A DNA stretch of 64,000 nucleotides from Streptomyces ochraceiscleroticus (GCF_000720485.1 NZ_JOAX01000028.1:98123-162122), one strand, 5' to 3'; positions 35,267 through 45,560 are shown, numbered from the stretch's first letter. The notes: generated by a model from the sequence alone, not told the origin. Translations and numbers: made by a program.

Positions 35267-35876
35267 GCGGAAAACCCTACCCCACTCATGCAGTGAACGC
35301 ATAGCTGATGTGTTTTCCTCATACCTGCCTCGCGAACAGCGACACCGCGCGGCCGGTACGTTGGGGCCACACGACGCCCCAGGAGGCCCCTGGGCCCTCC
35401 GGAGGAAGAGGCCGTCGTCGAACGGATCAAAAGGCAGCAGGCGGAGCTTGCCGGTCTGGACCGCCGGCGCGCCTACGCTCTCAGCAGCCCGGTTCACGTC
35501 AGCCATCAGGGACGTGACCGTCGCGACTCCACTGACCATCTCGTTCGGACGTCCGGGCGACGCTCAGCGCAGATCATGCCGCCGAGTTCGACACCATGAC
35601 GAAACATCGCCCCACTCACCCCAACCACAACACACGCCCCATCGGGTCGGGTCCCGCTCCATACCCTGCTCATAGACGTTCTCAGTGAACTTGCGGAATT
35701 CTCAATGAAGTTGAGGGACGGCTGCTCACAGCTCTGACAATTTACGGTCATGGCTTAGCGACAAGTAGTCATCGCAGGTCAACACAGCGGCAGAGCAAGC
35801 AGCTTCGAAGTGAGGGATCGCTGGCCAGCGGCTCGACCTCCCGCATCAGGCCGGAGACGCGACACCCATCCTGGGG
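35267..35876. other. Divergent intergenic region with possible N-terminal gene fragment
   Basis: About 610 bases upstream of the tap-tpg operon. Around 35384-35500 on the plus strand one frame reads GPPEEEAVVERIKRQQAELA followed by GLDRRRAYALSS, which looks like the start of a real helical protein, but it soon loses sense. I take it as an uncertain remnant. The right end passes into the truncated helicase copy, whose frame opens after the TGA at 35811. Confidence 0.35.
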
Positions 35877-37718
35877 TTGTCCGAGGATGCGCTGCGCGGC
35901 CGGCGCCTGGGACTGCTCCAGGCCGCACTGCTGGAGCACGCGGCGCAGCTGAATCTGCACACCACCATGGTGTTCCACCAGCGGGTGGAGGAGGCCCGCG
36001 CGTTCGCTGAGCAGATGCCGGCGACGGCCGCCGAACTGTACGCGGCTGAGGCCTCCGCGGCCGCCCTTGCTCACGCAGAGGAGCTCCCCGCCTCCTCCCT
36101 CGACGCGGAGCTGTATGAGCTGGAGGAGAGCCGCCACGTGCCCCCGGACCGGGTATGGGCCGACTGGCTGTGTGGGGACCATCCCATCGCCCACCGGCGT
36201 GAGGTCATCCGCCAGTTCGCAGACGGTGTCAACGCCCACAACCGGCGGGTGCACCGGGCGTTCCTCGCCTCGGTACGGGCCCTGGGTGTCGGGGTCGACA
36301 TCACCGGGCTGCGCGGGGTGGAGGCGGTGTGCATCGTCGGCTCCCGCAGCTCCCAGGTCGACGTCGTCCAGAACATCGGCCGCGCCCTGCGGCCCAACCC
36401 GGACGGCACCGTGAAGACCGCGCGGATCATCATCCCCATCTTCCTCGCCCCCGGTGAGGACCCCAAGGACATGGTTGCCTCCGCCAGCTACCAGCCCCTG
36501 GTCGACATCCTCCAAGCGCTGCGCTCGCACTCCGAGCGCATGGTCGAGCAGCTCGCCTCCCGCGCCCTGACCCGCAGCGCGGAACGCCGGCGCCTCCACG
36601 TCCGTCCCCAGCAGGCTCCGGCGGGATCGGAGGGTGGCGGCCAGGAGGAGGTGGGCGATGAGGCGCAGCGGGAGGTGGACCGTGTCACCTCGCTGGTGGT
36701 GAACTTCGCCCGCCCTCGGGACGCGGCCGACGTCGCGGCGCTGACCCGCTGCCGCGTCATCCGGCCCCAGTCCCTGGTGTGGCTGGAGGGCTACCAGGCC
36801 CTGATCCGCTGGCGCGCCGAGCGCGGCATCACCGGTCTGTATGCGGTGCCCTACGACACCGAGACCACCGCGGGCGCGACGGTGAGCTTTCCCCTGGGCC
36901 GCTGGGTGCACCAGCAGCGCAAAGCGCTCCGCGCCGGCGAACTCGACCCCCACCGCAAAGAGCTGCTCGACGAAGCCGGAATGGTGTGGGAACCGGGTGA
37001 CGAGACGTGGGAGAACAAGCTCGCGGCGTTGCGGTCCTACCGGCGGGCCACCGGACACCTCGCCCCACGCCAGGACACCCTCTGGGACGAGGATGAGGCG
37101 ATGATGCCCATCGGGCAGCACCTGGCCAACCTCCGTCGCAAGGGCGGCCTCGGGAAAGACCCCGAGCGGGCCGCGGAGCGAGCGAGGCAGCTGGCGGAGG
37201 TCGACTCCGACTGGAACTGCCCCTGGCCCCTGGATTGGCAACGCCACTACCGCGTCCTCGCCAACCTCGCCGCCGACGAGCCCGACGGCCACCTGCCCGA
37301 CATCCCACCCGGCGTCACCTTCGACGGTGACGACCTCGGGCGCTGGCTCGTGCGGATGCGAGAGCCGGGTACCTGGGCGCAGCTGTCTACCGAACAGCAG
37401 GAGCGGCTGACCACGCTGGGCGTGCAACCTGACCAGGCGCCGTCTCCCGCCCCGTCCGCTGCGCGTGCGACGAAGGGGCCCAGCAAGGCCCAGCAGGCCT
37501 TCCAGCGTGGCCTGGCAGCCCTCGCGCAGTGGGTCGAGCGGGAAGGTGCGCACCGGCCGGTACCAAGGGGCCACGCCGAAAAGGTCGTGGTTGAGGGCGA
37601 GGCCGATCCGGTGGTCGTGAAGCTGGGCGTATGGGTCTCCAACACCAAGTCCAGGCGGGACAAGCTCGCCCCCGAGCAGCTCGACGCGCTACGGAAACTC
37701 GGCGTGGAGTGGGCATGA
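35877..37718 (+). pseudogene. HA-repeat helicase, 5' truncated (copy 1)
   Basis: The frame opens after 35811 and encodes, from a TTG at 35877, 613 residues that correspond to the second RecA-like lobe and the C-terminal HA region of a superfamily 2 helicase: MVFHQRVEEARAFAEQM, motif V region GVGVDITGLRGVEAV, motif VI NIGRALRPN, then HA repeats (EGYQALIRW; ATGHLAPRQD; LGVWVSNTKSRR). Walker A and DEAH motifs are absent, so it cannot hydrolyse ATP as it stands. The C-terminus is intact and ends 22 bp before the recombinase operon. It is homologous along its length to the remnant at 45576-46995. Confidence 0.7.
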
Positions 37719-37739
37719 CCGCCGTGGATGGTATGTCGT

Positions 37740-38303
37740 TCAGCGGGCCGTGTTCTCGGCGCGGATCATTCGGCGCAGGCTGGTGCGGGCAGCAATCAGG
37801 TCTTCTTCGAGGGCGGTGATGCGGGCGCGGAACGTGGCGTTCTCCGAGGCGGCTTCCTCCAGCCGGCGGGTGAAGTCCTGGTTCAGGGCGTTCAGCTGGT
37901 CTGCTCTGGTTGCTGTGTCGGGGGCGTGGATGGCATCGAGTTGCTGGCCGAGTTGGTGGCGCAGGGCTGCCTGGAGCCGGTCGCGTTCGTCGCGGAGTTC
38001 TTTGATTTCTTGCCGGGCGATTTCGAGTTCGGTGCGCAGGCTGAGTTGGGAGGGCGGGCTTGCCGTGGCAGATGGCGGAGTGCTGTGGGCTTGGCGTAGT
38101 TGGGCTGCCTCGATGTGCTCGCGTACACCGGAGGCATAGGTGAGCCAGGTGGAAACTCGGGCGGCGCGGGCGACTGCGGCGAAGGTGAGCGGCTTTCCCT
38201 GTTTCTCGAGTGTGGCGAGGACGGTGAGGACACGGGCTCGTTTGTCGAGGCTGTGGCGACGTCTGGCTTCGGCGAGGGGGGCGGGGTTGCCGCGGGGATT
38301 CAT
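37740..38303 (-). CDS. DUF6262/TnpC-like accessory transposition protein
   Basis: A 187-residue protein; the ATG at 38303 overlaps the stop of the large recombinase (ATGA). Residues 18-65 look like an HTH (LTFAAVARAARVSTWLTYAS), and residues 85-180 form a long coiled coil (RTELEIARQEIKELRDERDR; TRRLEEAASENATFRARI). This matches DUF6262 proteins, which follow paired tyrosine recombinases in actinobacterial Tn554-like elements; Tn554 TnpC affects orientation and efficiency of insertion. Third gene of the operon. Confidence 0.75.
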   Translation of the reverse strand: MNPRGNPAPLAEARRRHSLDKRARVLTVLATLEKQGKPLTFAAVARAARVSTWLTYASGVREHIEAAQLRQAHSTPPSATASPPSQLSLRTELEIARQEIKELRDERDRLQAALRHQLGQQLDAIHAPDTATRADQLNALNQDFTRRLEEAASENATFRARITALEEDLIAARTSLRRMIRAENTAR

Positions 38304-40810
38304 CGCGGTTCTTTCGGTCGGGCAGTGGTGAGGGGTAGGAGCGTGTGGTTGTCACCTGCTCGTGCTTTGCGCAGCACGGTGCTGGCTTCTTCGATCTGGG
38401 CGCGTTCGGAGGCGGGGAGGGATGCCAGGTGTGTGTTCATGCGGTCGATGACGCGCTGGTAGGCAGTGATTTGCGCGGTGAGGGCGGTGGTGACGAACTC
38501 GGTTGCGCCTATGGCGAGTGCGGTTTCGCGGTCTGCTCGTAGTTCGTTGATGTGGTGCTCGATGGCGGGCAGGTAGGAGGGGTCGGGGCGGTAGAAGCCG
38601 CAGCCGGCGCATTGGAAGCGGATGGGGCAGGCCTGGCCGCCGGCTTTGACGTTTGACGGCTCGGTGCAACCGCCGTAGGGAACGGCGACGGAGCGCATCT
38701 CGTAGGCCGTGATCGAGCTGGGGCTGGGGTGGCCGTGCTGGTCGAGGACGTGTGCGCTGAGTTTGGCCACGGCTTCGCTCTTCCGTTTGAGGGAGACGGT
38801 GTAGTAGCGCTGGGTCATGGCGATGGATTTGTGGTCCATCAGCTCGCGCAGCACGTCGACGGGGCTGCCGGCGTCTGCGTGGCGCTGGGCGTAGGAGTGG
38901 CGGAAAGCGTAGGGGTAGATCAGGGACCGGTCGAGGAGCAGGCGTTCTCCTTTGGAGTCGGTGCCCTCGGCGTGGAGCGGGGGCAGGGCGTCTGCCCAGA
39001 GCCTGAGGGCGTCGCTGAGGTAGGTGCTGGAGATGTAGGGGGCGTCGCTCAGGGCGGTGAGAGAGGGAAAGAGGTATCGGTCTCCCTTGGCGGGAAGGTG
39101 CAGCTGGTCGCGGCAGGCTTGCCAGGTTCGGATGGCGTCGGCGGTGGAGGTTGTGATCGGCAGACGTCTGCGGTGGCGTTTCCTCTTGTGGTTGTCCCAG
39201 ATCAGGGTGGGCTGGCCGTTGTGGGTCTCCAGGCAGTCACGGGCCAGGGAGACGATCTCGAGCGGGCGGCGCCCGGTGTCGCGCAGGACGATGTACATCG
39301 TGCGGTACAGCAGGTGCCGGGCGTCTGGGACGATGTCGCGGCAGCCGTAGGTGTTTCCGGTGCCCAGGGTGTCGAGGTGGGCGTCCAGTTGCCGGATGAC
39401 GGATTCGGGGATGGCCTTGCCGATGAAGTCCTCGTTGGGTTCTTCCACGGAGATGACGTGCTCGACGGGTACGCGGGTGAAGGTGCCGGCCAGGTCGTCG
39501 AGGGTGCCGCAGCGGCGGCCGTAGGCGATGAGCTGGAAGAACATCCCCAGCAGGCTGCGTCGGAAGGAGGAAGAGTAGGGGGTGCCGTCTCGTTTGCGTG
39601 CGCCGCGGAAAGCGTCGACGGCCAAGGTGGCATCGGCGAACGTCAGGGCGGCGGGATCGTCGCCAGCGTCGGCGCGCTGGGCGAGTGCCGTGGAAGCGAT
39701 GGTCGTTGCGTGGAAAGTGCGCTTGAAGTCTTCCGTGGTTGGTCGGGCGGTGGTCACCCAATGACGCAGCGCCTGGCGCAGCCAGGGCTGGCGGACTGTG
39801 CGGAGATCGACGCGGCCGGGCAGATGCCGGCGCTTGCCAGATGCGCTGTGGCGCAGCCCGAGGACGCGCAGATCGATGACGTCCTGGTCGATGAGGGTGA
39901 TCCCGGAGAACTCGCTGTATCCGGCGCGGGCGGCGGACTGCAGGTTCTCCAATGTACGGACGGCAGCCTGGTGCGGCTTGGTGAGCCGGGCCGCATTGGT
40001 GGCGTCCAGAAGGGTGTCGGCGGTGGTGAGGTGGCTGATCACGCCGCGGATCCAGTGAGGTTCCAGGGCCCGTACCCACTGGTCCATCTGCTGCACGGCG
40101 TACAGCGCTTCCCAGCGCAGCAGCTGGGGCAATGGGGCGAGGTGGAACTGGTGCGCCAGCAGATACAGGGGCTGGTGCGGTGCCCACTGGGCGGCAGGCA
40201 TGGGGTTGGTGCTGGAGCGGCATTCCGCTCTCCAGGCGCGCCAGTGGAAGTTGCACAGTCCACTGGAGTTCATCGCCCAGCCGGAGCAGTGGGTCACCAT
40301 GCAGTCCGGGTTTTCGGTGAACGGTGTTGCCCGGCTGCGAAGCCACCGCTCGATCGTGCCTCTGGACTGGTGGTACTTCCATGATCCGTGGTGGGCGGCG
40401 CACATGCCTCGCGATACCTGAGGGCGTACGCACCGCACGCCGTCCCTGGTGAGCGTGCACGGCCCGACGACCGCCAGAGGCAGGGATCTGGAACGGGCGG
40501 GGGTGAACGTGGCGGCGAACTCTTCCCGCGGCAGGCCGCTCTTTCTGCGTTGGTCCGAGCAGTAGGTACAGAACGTCTCTTGAGCGCGCACGATCATGTC
40601 GCAGCGGCGGGTGCGGCACCGGGAGGACGAGGTGCGCGGGTTGTCGAGGTCTCCTGTGAACAGCCATCTGGCGCTGTCCCACTCCCCTGGCCGCCACGCG
40701 GGATCGATGTGGGCACGCAGCCACGTCTCCCACGACTTCTTCGTGGCCTTCGTCGGTGCGGAAAGTGTGGCGGCAGGCGCACCAGCCGTGCTCACCGGTC
40801 CTCCCGCCAT
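38300..40810 (-). CDS. Large tyrosine recombinase, TnpB-like
   Basis: An 836-residue protein from the ATG at 40810, overlapping the upstream recombinase gene by 19 bp. The N-terminal 250 residues have several CxxC/Cys pairs (CDMIVRAQETFCTYC; HCSGWAMNSSGLCNFH) that suggest zinc binding. The catalytic domain lies at about 470-720: first Arg in DTGRRPLEIVSLARD, HxxR in AFRHSYAQRHADAG, and nucleophile Tyr in MTQRYYTVS. A further Cys cluster (ACPIRFQCAGCGFYRPDPSY) follows. It works with the smaller recombinase on the element ends, as in Tn554. All catalytic residues seem present. Confidence 0.85.
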   Translation of the reverse strand: MAGGPVSTAGAPAATLSAPTKATKKSWETWLRAHIDPAWRPGEWDSARWLFTGDLDNPRTSSSRCRTRRCDMIVRAQETFCTYCSDQRRKSGLPREEFAATFTPARSRSLPLAVVGPCTLTRDGVRCVRPQVSRGMCAAHHGSWKYHQSRGTIERWLRSRATPFTENPDCMVTHCSGWAMNSSGLCNFHWRAWRAECRSSTNPMPAAQWAPHQPLYLLAHQFHLAPLPQLLRWEALYAVQQMDQWVRALEPHWIRGVISHLTTADTLLDATNAARLTKPHQAAVRTLENLQSAARAGYSEFSGITLIDQDVIDLRVLGLRHSASGKRRHLPGRVDLRTVRQPWLRQALRHWVTTARPTTEDFKRTFHATTIASTALAQRADAGDDPAALTFADATLAVDAFRGARKRDGTPYSSSFRRSLLGMFFQLIAYGRRCGTLDDLAGTFTRVPVEHVISVEEPNEDFIGKAIPESVIRQLDAHLDTLGTGNTYGCRDIVPDARHLLYRTMYIVLRDTGRRPLEIVSLARDCLETHNGQPTLIWDNHKRKRHRRRLPITTSTADAIRTWQACRDQLHLPAKGDRYLFPSLTALSDAPYISSTYLSDALRLWADALPPLHAEGTDSKGERLLLDRSLIYPYAFRHSYAQRHADAGSPVDVLRELMDHKSIAMTQRYYTVSLKRKSEAVAKLSAHVLDQHGHPSPSSITAYEMRSVAVPYGGCTEPSNVKAGGQACPIRFQCAGCGFYRPDPSYLPAIEHHINELRADRETALAIGATEFVTTALTAQITAYQRVIDRMNTHLASLPASERAQIEEASTVLRKARAGDNHTLLPLTTARPKEPR

Positions 40811-42036
40811 GCCTGGGCCCGGTCGACAGCCGCCCGGGTCTCGGACTCATCGACGTGGCGGTAGCGGTCCATGGACAGCGGCGAGGCGTGCCCCAGCAGC
40901 TTTTGCACTACGTCCCGGTCCACTCCCTCACGCAGCCAGTGGGTGGCCGCGGAGTGGCGCAGCATGTGCGGGCGAGTCGGGTGCCCGGCGCGGCGGGCCA
41001 GACGGTCGAAGACGCTCTTGGCATTCGGGTAGGTCATGGCTCGCCCCAGCGGGGGTCGGAAGAGGTTCACGAACACCATGCCTGTCTCGGCCGCCTGGGC
41101 CACCGGGGTCCGTTCGTGCTGGTAGTCGGTGTAGAAGGCGACGATATCGGGGGTGACGGGGAGGCAGCGGGAGTGTCTGGACTTGGCCAGGGCCCGGTTC
41201 GGGTTGTCGGTGCGCCGCCGCACATGAAGGTGCGGGCCCTCCACCGGGCAGCCCAGCGAGCGTGACGAGGCCAGGAAGTGCAGATCCTCCTGGCGCAAGC
41301 CCAGGGCCTCCCCGATCCGCAGGCCGGTCGCGGCGAGCAGCGCGATGAGAAAACGGTCCCGTGCCCGGGGCGTATCCGCGATCATGCAGCGGATCTGCTC
41401 CGGGGACAGGGCCTCGTAGCCGGGCTCGCTGACCTGGAAACGAAAAGCCGATACCTGGACCTGGCGCCACTGGCCGCGCTCGCCCGCGTCGTAACCGGCC
41501 GGCAAGAACCGCAGGAACTTCGGCTCCGACAGCAAGCCGGCCGTCTGGGCCGGGACCCAGCCGTGGAGCGCGCCGAAGCGCAGGAAGTCCGTGACCGCCG
41601 TCATCACCGCGTTCGCCGTGCCCTGCGAGCGGTAGCGGGGTGCAGCCGTGGTCGGGGAGCGGCGGCTGCGGGTGGGCAGCGGCGTGGTGACCAGCCACTG
41701 CTGCAGCCCGGACAGCGCCATGAAACTCGGACGCGACCACTCGATACGGCGCTGGGTGCAGTAGTTCAGATAGAGGGCGAGACGGCCTGCGTAGCCCCGT
41801 TCCGTGTTCGGTGAGCGGCCCTTGCTGCGCAACCCCGCCAAGAACGCACACGCCTCTACATGCAGGTCGTAGGTGCGCGCGTCGGCCACCACCCACCGCT
41901 CCACACCGGTCACCGGGGAGATCGAACGCTCAGCTACATAGCTTTGCTCCACCCACCAAACAGACCAAACCCCGCCGAGGGCCGGTGCCCGTTCCGGGCA
42001 GCTGCCACACGACCAGGTGAGGAACTCGCCAAACAC
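40792..42036 (-). CDS. Tyrosine recombinase, TnpA-like
   Basis: Up to 414 residues from the GTG at 42036; a GTG at 41952 (386 residues) is perhaps more likely because the first 28 codons look unlike protein. It has an N-terminal SAM-like arm domain and a catalytic domain with Arg in ATGLRIGEALGLR, HxxR in HMLRHSAATHWL, His in LLGHAS and Tyr in MDRYRHV. It is the first gene of the three-gene operon, reading inward from the putative element end at 42050-42065, exactly as Tn554 tnpA does. Catalytic set complete. Confidence 0.85.
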   Translation of the reverse strand: MFGEFLTWSCGSCPERAPALGGVWSVWWVEQSYVAERSISPVTGVERWVVADARTYDLHVEACAFLAGLRSKGRSPNTERGYAGRLALYLNYCTQRRIEWSRPSFMALSGLQQWLVTTPLPTRSRRSPTTAAPRYRSQGTANAVMTAVTDFLRFGALHGWVPAQTAGLLSEPKFLRFLPAGYDAGERGQWRQVQVSAFRFQVSEPGYEALSPEQIRCMIADTPRARDRFLIALLAATGLRIGEALGLRQEDLHFLASSRSLGCPVEGPHLHVRRRTDNPNRALAKSRHSRCLPVTPDIVAFYTDYQHERTPVAQAAETGMVFVNLFRPPLGRAMTYPNAKSVFDRLARRAGHPTRPHMLRHSAATHWLREGVDRDVVQKLLGHASPLSMDRYRHVDESETRAAVDRAQAWREDR

Positions 42037-42049
42037 ACCACACCAACCA

Positions 42050-42065
42050 CCCCACCTCTAGATAA
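42050..42065. repeat. 16-bp direct repeat, left copy (putative element end/att)
   Basis: CCCCACCTCTAGATAA, identical to 45561-45576. It contains CTAG, a rare tetranucleotide in Streptomyces. It lies 14 bp beyond the longest tnpA frame, where an element end is expected. Confidence 0.55.
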
Positions 42066-42179
42066 CGTCCGTCCTGTAGTCGACGCCCTGACGCTGGCCG
42101 GGCTCCAGCGCCGAGGACAGCGCCCGCCACGGGCGGCGCCATGCTCTCGTCGACAGAAGTGGGACAAAGCATCCTCGGT

Positions 42180-42389
42180 TCACAGCACCGCGAGGACGAA
42201 GGTCAGCAGCGCCAGGGACAGGGAGGCACTGCCCGCGAAGGCCACGGCACCGCGCAACAGGGCGGTGGCATAGGTAGCTCCGTCGATGCGAGCGAGCAGA
42301 CCGGCCGCTGCTCCTACGAGCGTGCAGAAGAGACCGACGATGGCCAGAAGCAGCGCCAGGAGGATCAGGTGAATGGATGAGGTGTTCAT
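42180..42389 (-). CDS. Small two-helix membrane protein
   Basis: A 69-residue protein from the ATG at 42389 (a longer frame to 42470 is unlikely). Two transmembrane segments: IHLILLALLLAIVGLFCTLV and FAGSASLSLALLTFVLAVL, joined by a short loop with RIDGATYATALLRG. Similar small membrane proteins occur widely in Streptomyces, with no known role. It is divergent from the XRE-NACHT-LRR gene and shares a 120-bp control region with it, so the two may form one unit, with the membrane protein as a possible anchor or effector. Confidence 0.55.
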   Translation of the reverse strand: MNTSSIHLILLALLLAIVGLFCTLVGAAAGLLARIDGATYATALLRGAVAFAGSASLSLALLTFVLAVL

Positions 42390-42512
42390 GCCTTCTTCCC
42401 AGGACAACCGACGACGGGGACTTCGGCGAATTTCGCGGTTCTGGTGTTCACCGGGGTTCAGGACGAACAAAGATGAACGAAGACGGTCGCCTGGGAGACG
42501 GAGAAGCAGGAC

Positions 42513-45425
42513 ATGGGGGACGTGTACGAGGATCCGCTGGCGGAACTCGCGCTACGGCTGCGTACCCTCAGGGCGCAGCGGGGCCTGCAGATGGGTGGGT
42601 TGCAGCAGCGGACCGGGCTGGGGCGGACAACGGTCAGCCAGGCGCTGAACGGCCAAGTGGTGCCCTCCGAGGCCACGCTGGTGGCCCTGGCGAAGGCGCT
42701 GGGCACGGATGTGGAGCCATTGCTGGCCTTACGCCACGCCGGCGCCCGCGTACCGCAGGTGCACCAGGGCTATCCGAGGAGAGTCACCCGCAGGTCGGTG
42801 CGGCCCAGAGTGCAGCCTTCGTTCGAGGAGCGGTACCTCAGCTACGTGACGGAACGGCATTCCCAACTGACCGTCGTAGGGCTGGACCTGAGCCGGCCGG
42901 AACGTGCGCGCTGGCCGCTGGATGCGGCGTACTTGAGCTTGGAACTGGCGGAGCGGCCGGAAGACTGGCCTGCAGGCAGCGAGGAATCGGACCGGCCATC
43001 CGTCGTGGTGAAGCGTGCCGAGCACGCGTTGGCCAGCTGCCGACGCGTTCTTCTGCGAGGGCTCGCCGGCAGCGGAAAGACAACACTGCTGCAGTGGCTG
43101 GCTGTCGCCACGGCGCGCGATGAACTGCCGGAGGAACTTGCGGACTGGCGGGGACGGATTCCGTTCATCCTGCCGCTGCGGACGCTGGTGAGGCGTGGAC
43201 CCCTTCCGGAGCCACACGATTTCCTGTCTGCGGTCAGCACCCCTCTGGCCGCCTCACAACCTGAAGGCTGGGCCGATGCCGTACTCGCCAGGGGGGAGGC
43301 ACTCGTCCTGGTTGACGGCATCGACGAGGTTCCTCAGGAGCACCGGAGCGCCACGCGGGACTGGCTCGAGCGGCTCTTGGCGGCCTACAGGGACGCACGG
43401 TTCGTGGTCACCACGCGTCCGTCCGCTGTACCAGAAGGCTGGCTGACTTCGTCGCACTTCACCGAACTGTCAGTACGGCCCATGAGTGCCGCCGACATTG
43501 GAGTCTTCGTTCACCGGTGGCACACCGCAGCCCGACACAATGCGGCAACCGACGCCGAACGCTCACAACTGCATGATCTCGAAGCAACGCTCCAGGTCAC
43601 AGTGCGTGCTCAGCGTGACCTAGCGCAGTTGTCCAGCACTCCCCTGATGTGTGCATTGATCTGCGCTCTGCACCGGGACCGCCGCGGTCATCTGCCTCAC
43701 AGCCGCATGGAGTTGTATGAGGCAGCACTGTCGATGCTGCTGGTGCGCCGCGACCTGGAGCGCAGCATCGATGTCCCGGAAGGCATTCAGCTCACCGAAC
43801 ACCAGAGCGTCCAGCTACTGCAGCGTCTGGCCTACTGGCTCATCCGCAACCGCCAGACCGAGATGGAACGGGCCACGGCGATGGCCCTGGTCGACGACGC
43901 GCTGCCGGCCATGCAGGCCGTGGCCGAGCAGGGCACAGCCGACCAGGTCCTGACGCACCTGGTCGGCCGCAGCGGGCTCCTGCGCCAGCCCACCATGGAC
44001 ACCATCGACTTCGTCCACCGGACTTTCCAGGACTACCTCGGAGCCAAAGCCGCCATCGAAGCGCACGACTTTCCGCTGCTGGTCAACAACGCACACGACG
44101 ACCAGTGGGAGGACGTCCTACGCATGGCCGTCGCCCACGCCCGCCCAGCCGAGAGCACTGATCTACTCCGCCGCCTCGTCGAACGCGGTGATGCCGAGGG
44201 CGAACACAGGGGCAGACTCCACCTCCTGGCGGCCGCCAGTCTGCAGTACGCCACCGAAATCGAGCCCGCCACTCGCCACCTGGTCGAAGAGCGTGCGCGT
44301 GTCCTGATGCCTCCCCGCTCCTCGGAAGAGGCGACGACACTTGCCGCACTCGGTCCAGGCATCCTGGATCTACTGCCGGGCCCCCAGGGCCTGGAACACG
44401 ACGAATTAGGCCCCGTCATTGAGACTGCCGCCACCATCGGCGGCGACCATGCTTACGCCTTCCTCAGCCGCTTTGCTCAGTCACTGACGTCTGAGTCAAC
44501 ACCCTACGAGCTCATCGAGGGCTGGAAGAACTTCGATGCTGTCCCATATGCACGCGACATCCTGCTCCCCTTCAGCAACCACCCAAATCTGGTTGTACAA
44601 AACGAGGATCAGCGCAACGCCCTGCCCTTGCTCGCACCTATCACAACCGTCACCTTCCGAGAGGCTTTCCCCGCAGAAGAAATAATCGAGCATCTCTCAC
44701 CCGAACACACCCAAACACTGAATATCTATTCCGGCCAAGCACTAGCAGACTTGAAATTCATCCGCCGACTCCCCGCCTTGAAAGCACTCATTCTATCCGA
44801 GTGCAGCCAGCTCACGCACATTGATGACCTTGCAGGGGTGCCACTGTCAGACTTGGGCCTCCTGCAGTTTCCAAGCGGAGCCTCCTTCGACGCTCTGGCT
44901 TCACTGTCAGAACTCACGGACCTTGCCCTCTATACCCGCCTACCGTGGAGCAGCCTGGAAGATCTGCCCGCACCGCTGGACTTGAATGCATTGCGCCTGG
45001 CTCGCTGGATCGACACGCCCCTGCGGGGCATCTCCAAGTGGCAATTCCTGAAAACATTGGTGATCAACGCGGGACCGAACCCTGCAGAGTGGCGAGAAAT
45101 CTCCTCGCTATCACACCTGACGGATCTCTATATCTCTGAGTATGATCTCGCGCAAGCCAGCCCCATGCCCAACGTGACATATCTACAGTTGTCACCCCTC
45201 GATGCAGATGCGCAATTGCAACTGGTCCCTGACATATTTCCCAACCTGAAGAGACTTTCCGTCAACTGTCGCGCATCGCTACCTGACATCACCGACATCA
45301 CTCCCCTTAAGCGGATCGAAGGACTGCAAGTATCTCTCCACCACGCGGACAGCATCGTCGGCCTGGAGGAATTTAACCCAGATACTGTCCGCCTGTATCC
45401 ACGACCCCGTATAGCGGGTACTTGA
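42513..45425 (+). CDS. XRE-NACHT-LRR (NLR-like) STAND protein
   Basis: A 970-residue protein from the ATG at 42513. Residues 8-62 are an XRE HTH (LQQRTGLGRTTVSQALNGQV). The NACHT NTPase has Walker A LRGLAGSGKTTLLQWL (about 181-196), the NACHT-type Walker B LVLVDGIDEVP (about 266), a sensor FVVTTRP, and the downstream LCALICALHRDR and FVHRTFQDYLGAKA elements. Residues about 740-960 form leucine-rich repeats (LPALKALILSECSQLTHIDD; LSELTDLALYTRLPW; LSHLTDLYISEY; FPNLKRLSVNC). NACHT proteins of this kind (bNACHT/NLR-like) act in anti-phage defence. TTA codons at 42729 and 44406 make translation bldA-dependent. GC falls towards the LRR part. It lies between the two 16-bp repeats. Confidence 0.82.
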   Translation: MGDVYEDPLAELALRLRTLRAQRGLQMGGLQQRTGLGRTTVSQALNGQVVPSEATLVALAKALGTDVEPLLALRHAGARVPQVHQGYPRRVTRRSVRPRVQPSFEERYLSYVTERHSQLTVVGLDLSRPERARWPLDAAYLSLELAERPEDWPAGSEESDRPSVVVKRAEHALASCRRVLLRGLAGSGKTTLLQWLAVATARDELPEELADWRGRIPFILPLRTLVRRGPLPEPHDFLSAVSTPLAASQPEGWADAVLARGEALVLVDGIDEVPQEHRSATRDWLERLLAAYRDARFVVTTRPSAVPEGWLTSSHFTELSVRPMSAADIGVFVHRWHTAARHNAATDAERSQLHDLEATLQVTVRAQRDLAQLSSTPLMCALICALHRDRRGHLPHSRMELYEAALSMLLVRRDLERSIDVPEGIQLTEHQSVQLLQRLAYWLIRNRQTEMERATAMALVDDALPAMQAVAEQGTADQVLTHLVGRSGLLRQPTMDTIDFVHRTFQDYLGAKAAIEAHDFPLLVNNAHDDQWEDVLRMAVAHARPAESTDLLRRLVERGDAEGEHRGRLHLLAAASLQYATEIEPATRHLVEERARVLMPPRSSEEATTLAALGPGILDLLPGPQGLEHDELGPVIETAATIGGDHAYAFLSRFAQSLTSESTPYELIEGWKNFDAVPYARDILLPFSNHPNLVVQNEDQRNALPLLAPITTVTFREAFPAEEIIEHLSPEHTQTLNIYSGQALADLKFIRRLPALKALILSECSQLTHIDDLAGVPLSDLGLLQFPSGASFDALASLSELTDLALYTRLPWSSLEDLPAPLDLNALRLARWIDTPLRGISKWQFLKTLVINAGPNPAEWREISSLSHLTDLYISEYDLAQASPMPNVTYLQLSPLDADAQLQLVPDIFPNLKRLSVNCRASLPDITDITPLKRIEGLQVSLHHADSIVGLEEFNPDTVRLYPRPRIAGT

Positions 45426-45560
45426 TTTCCGCTCGGCTCAGATATGCGCGAACAAATTCATACCTGCCCCGCGAGGACCCGTCAGACTGCGTGGCCTCTG
45501 CTCGCCGCTCTCTGTCAGGCGCACTCTCCGCACGACCAGAACAAACATCCCTCACGCTCT

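Larger units (their letters stand above)
37740..42065 (-). mobile_element. Tn554-like element recombinase module (three-gene type)
   Basis: Three coupled minus-strand genes: two tyrosine recombinases (386-414 and 836 residues) and a DUF6262/TnpC-like protein, the arrangement of Tn554 tnpA-tnpB-tnpC. The right limit is taken at the 16-bp repeat CCCCACCTCTAGATAA (42050-42065) next to the tnpA start; the left limit is unknown. Tn554-type elements insert site-specifically without target duplication. Confidence 0.6.

Noticed and set aside
35769..37574. Long minus-strand open frame opposite truncated helicase copy 1
   Set aside because: The plus frame aligns with copy 2 and with HA helicase motifs; the minus frame does not.
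38729..40384. Plus-strand open frame opposite the large tyrosine recombinase
   Set aside because: The minus strand has the complete Arg/HxxR/Tyr set; the plus frame is low-complexity Gly/Val.
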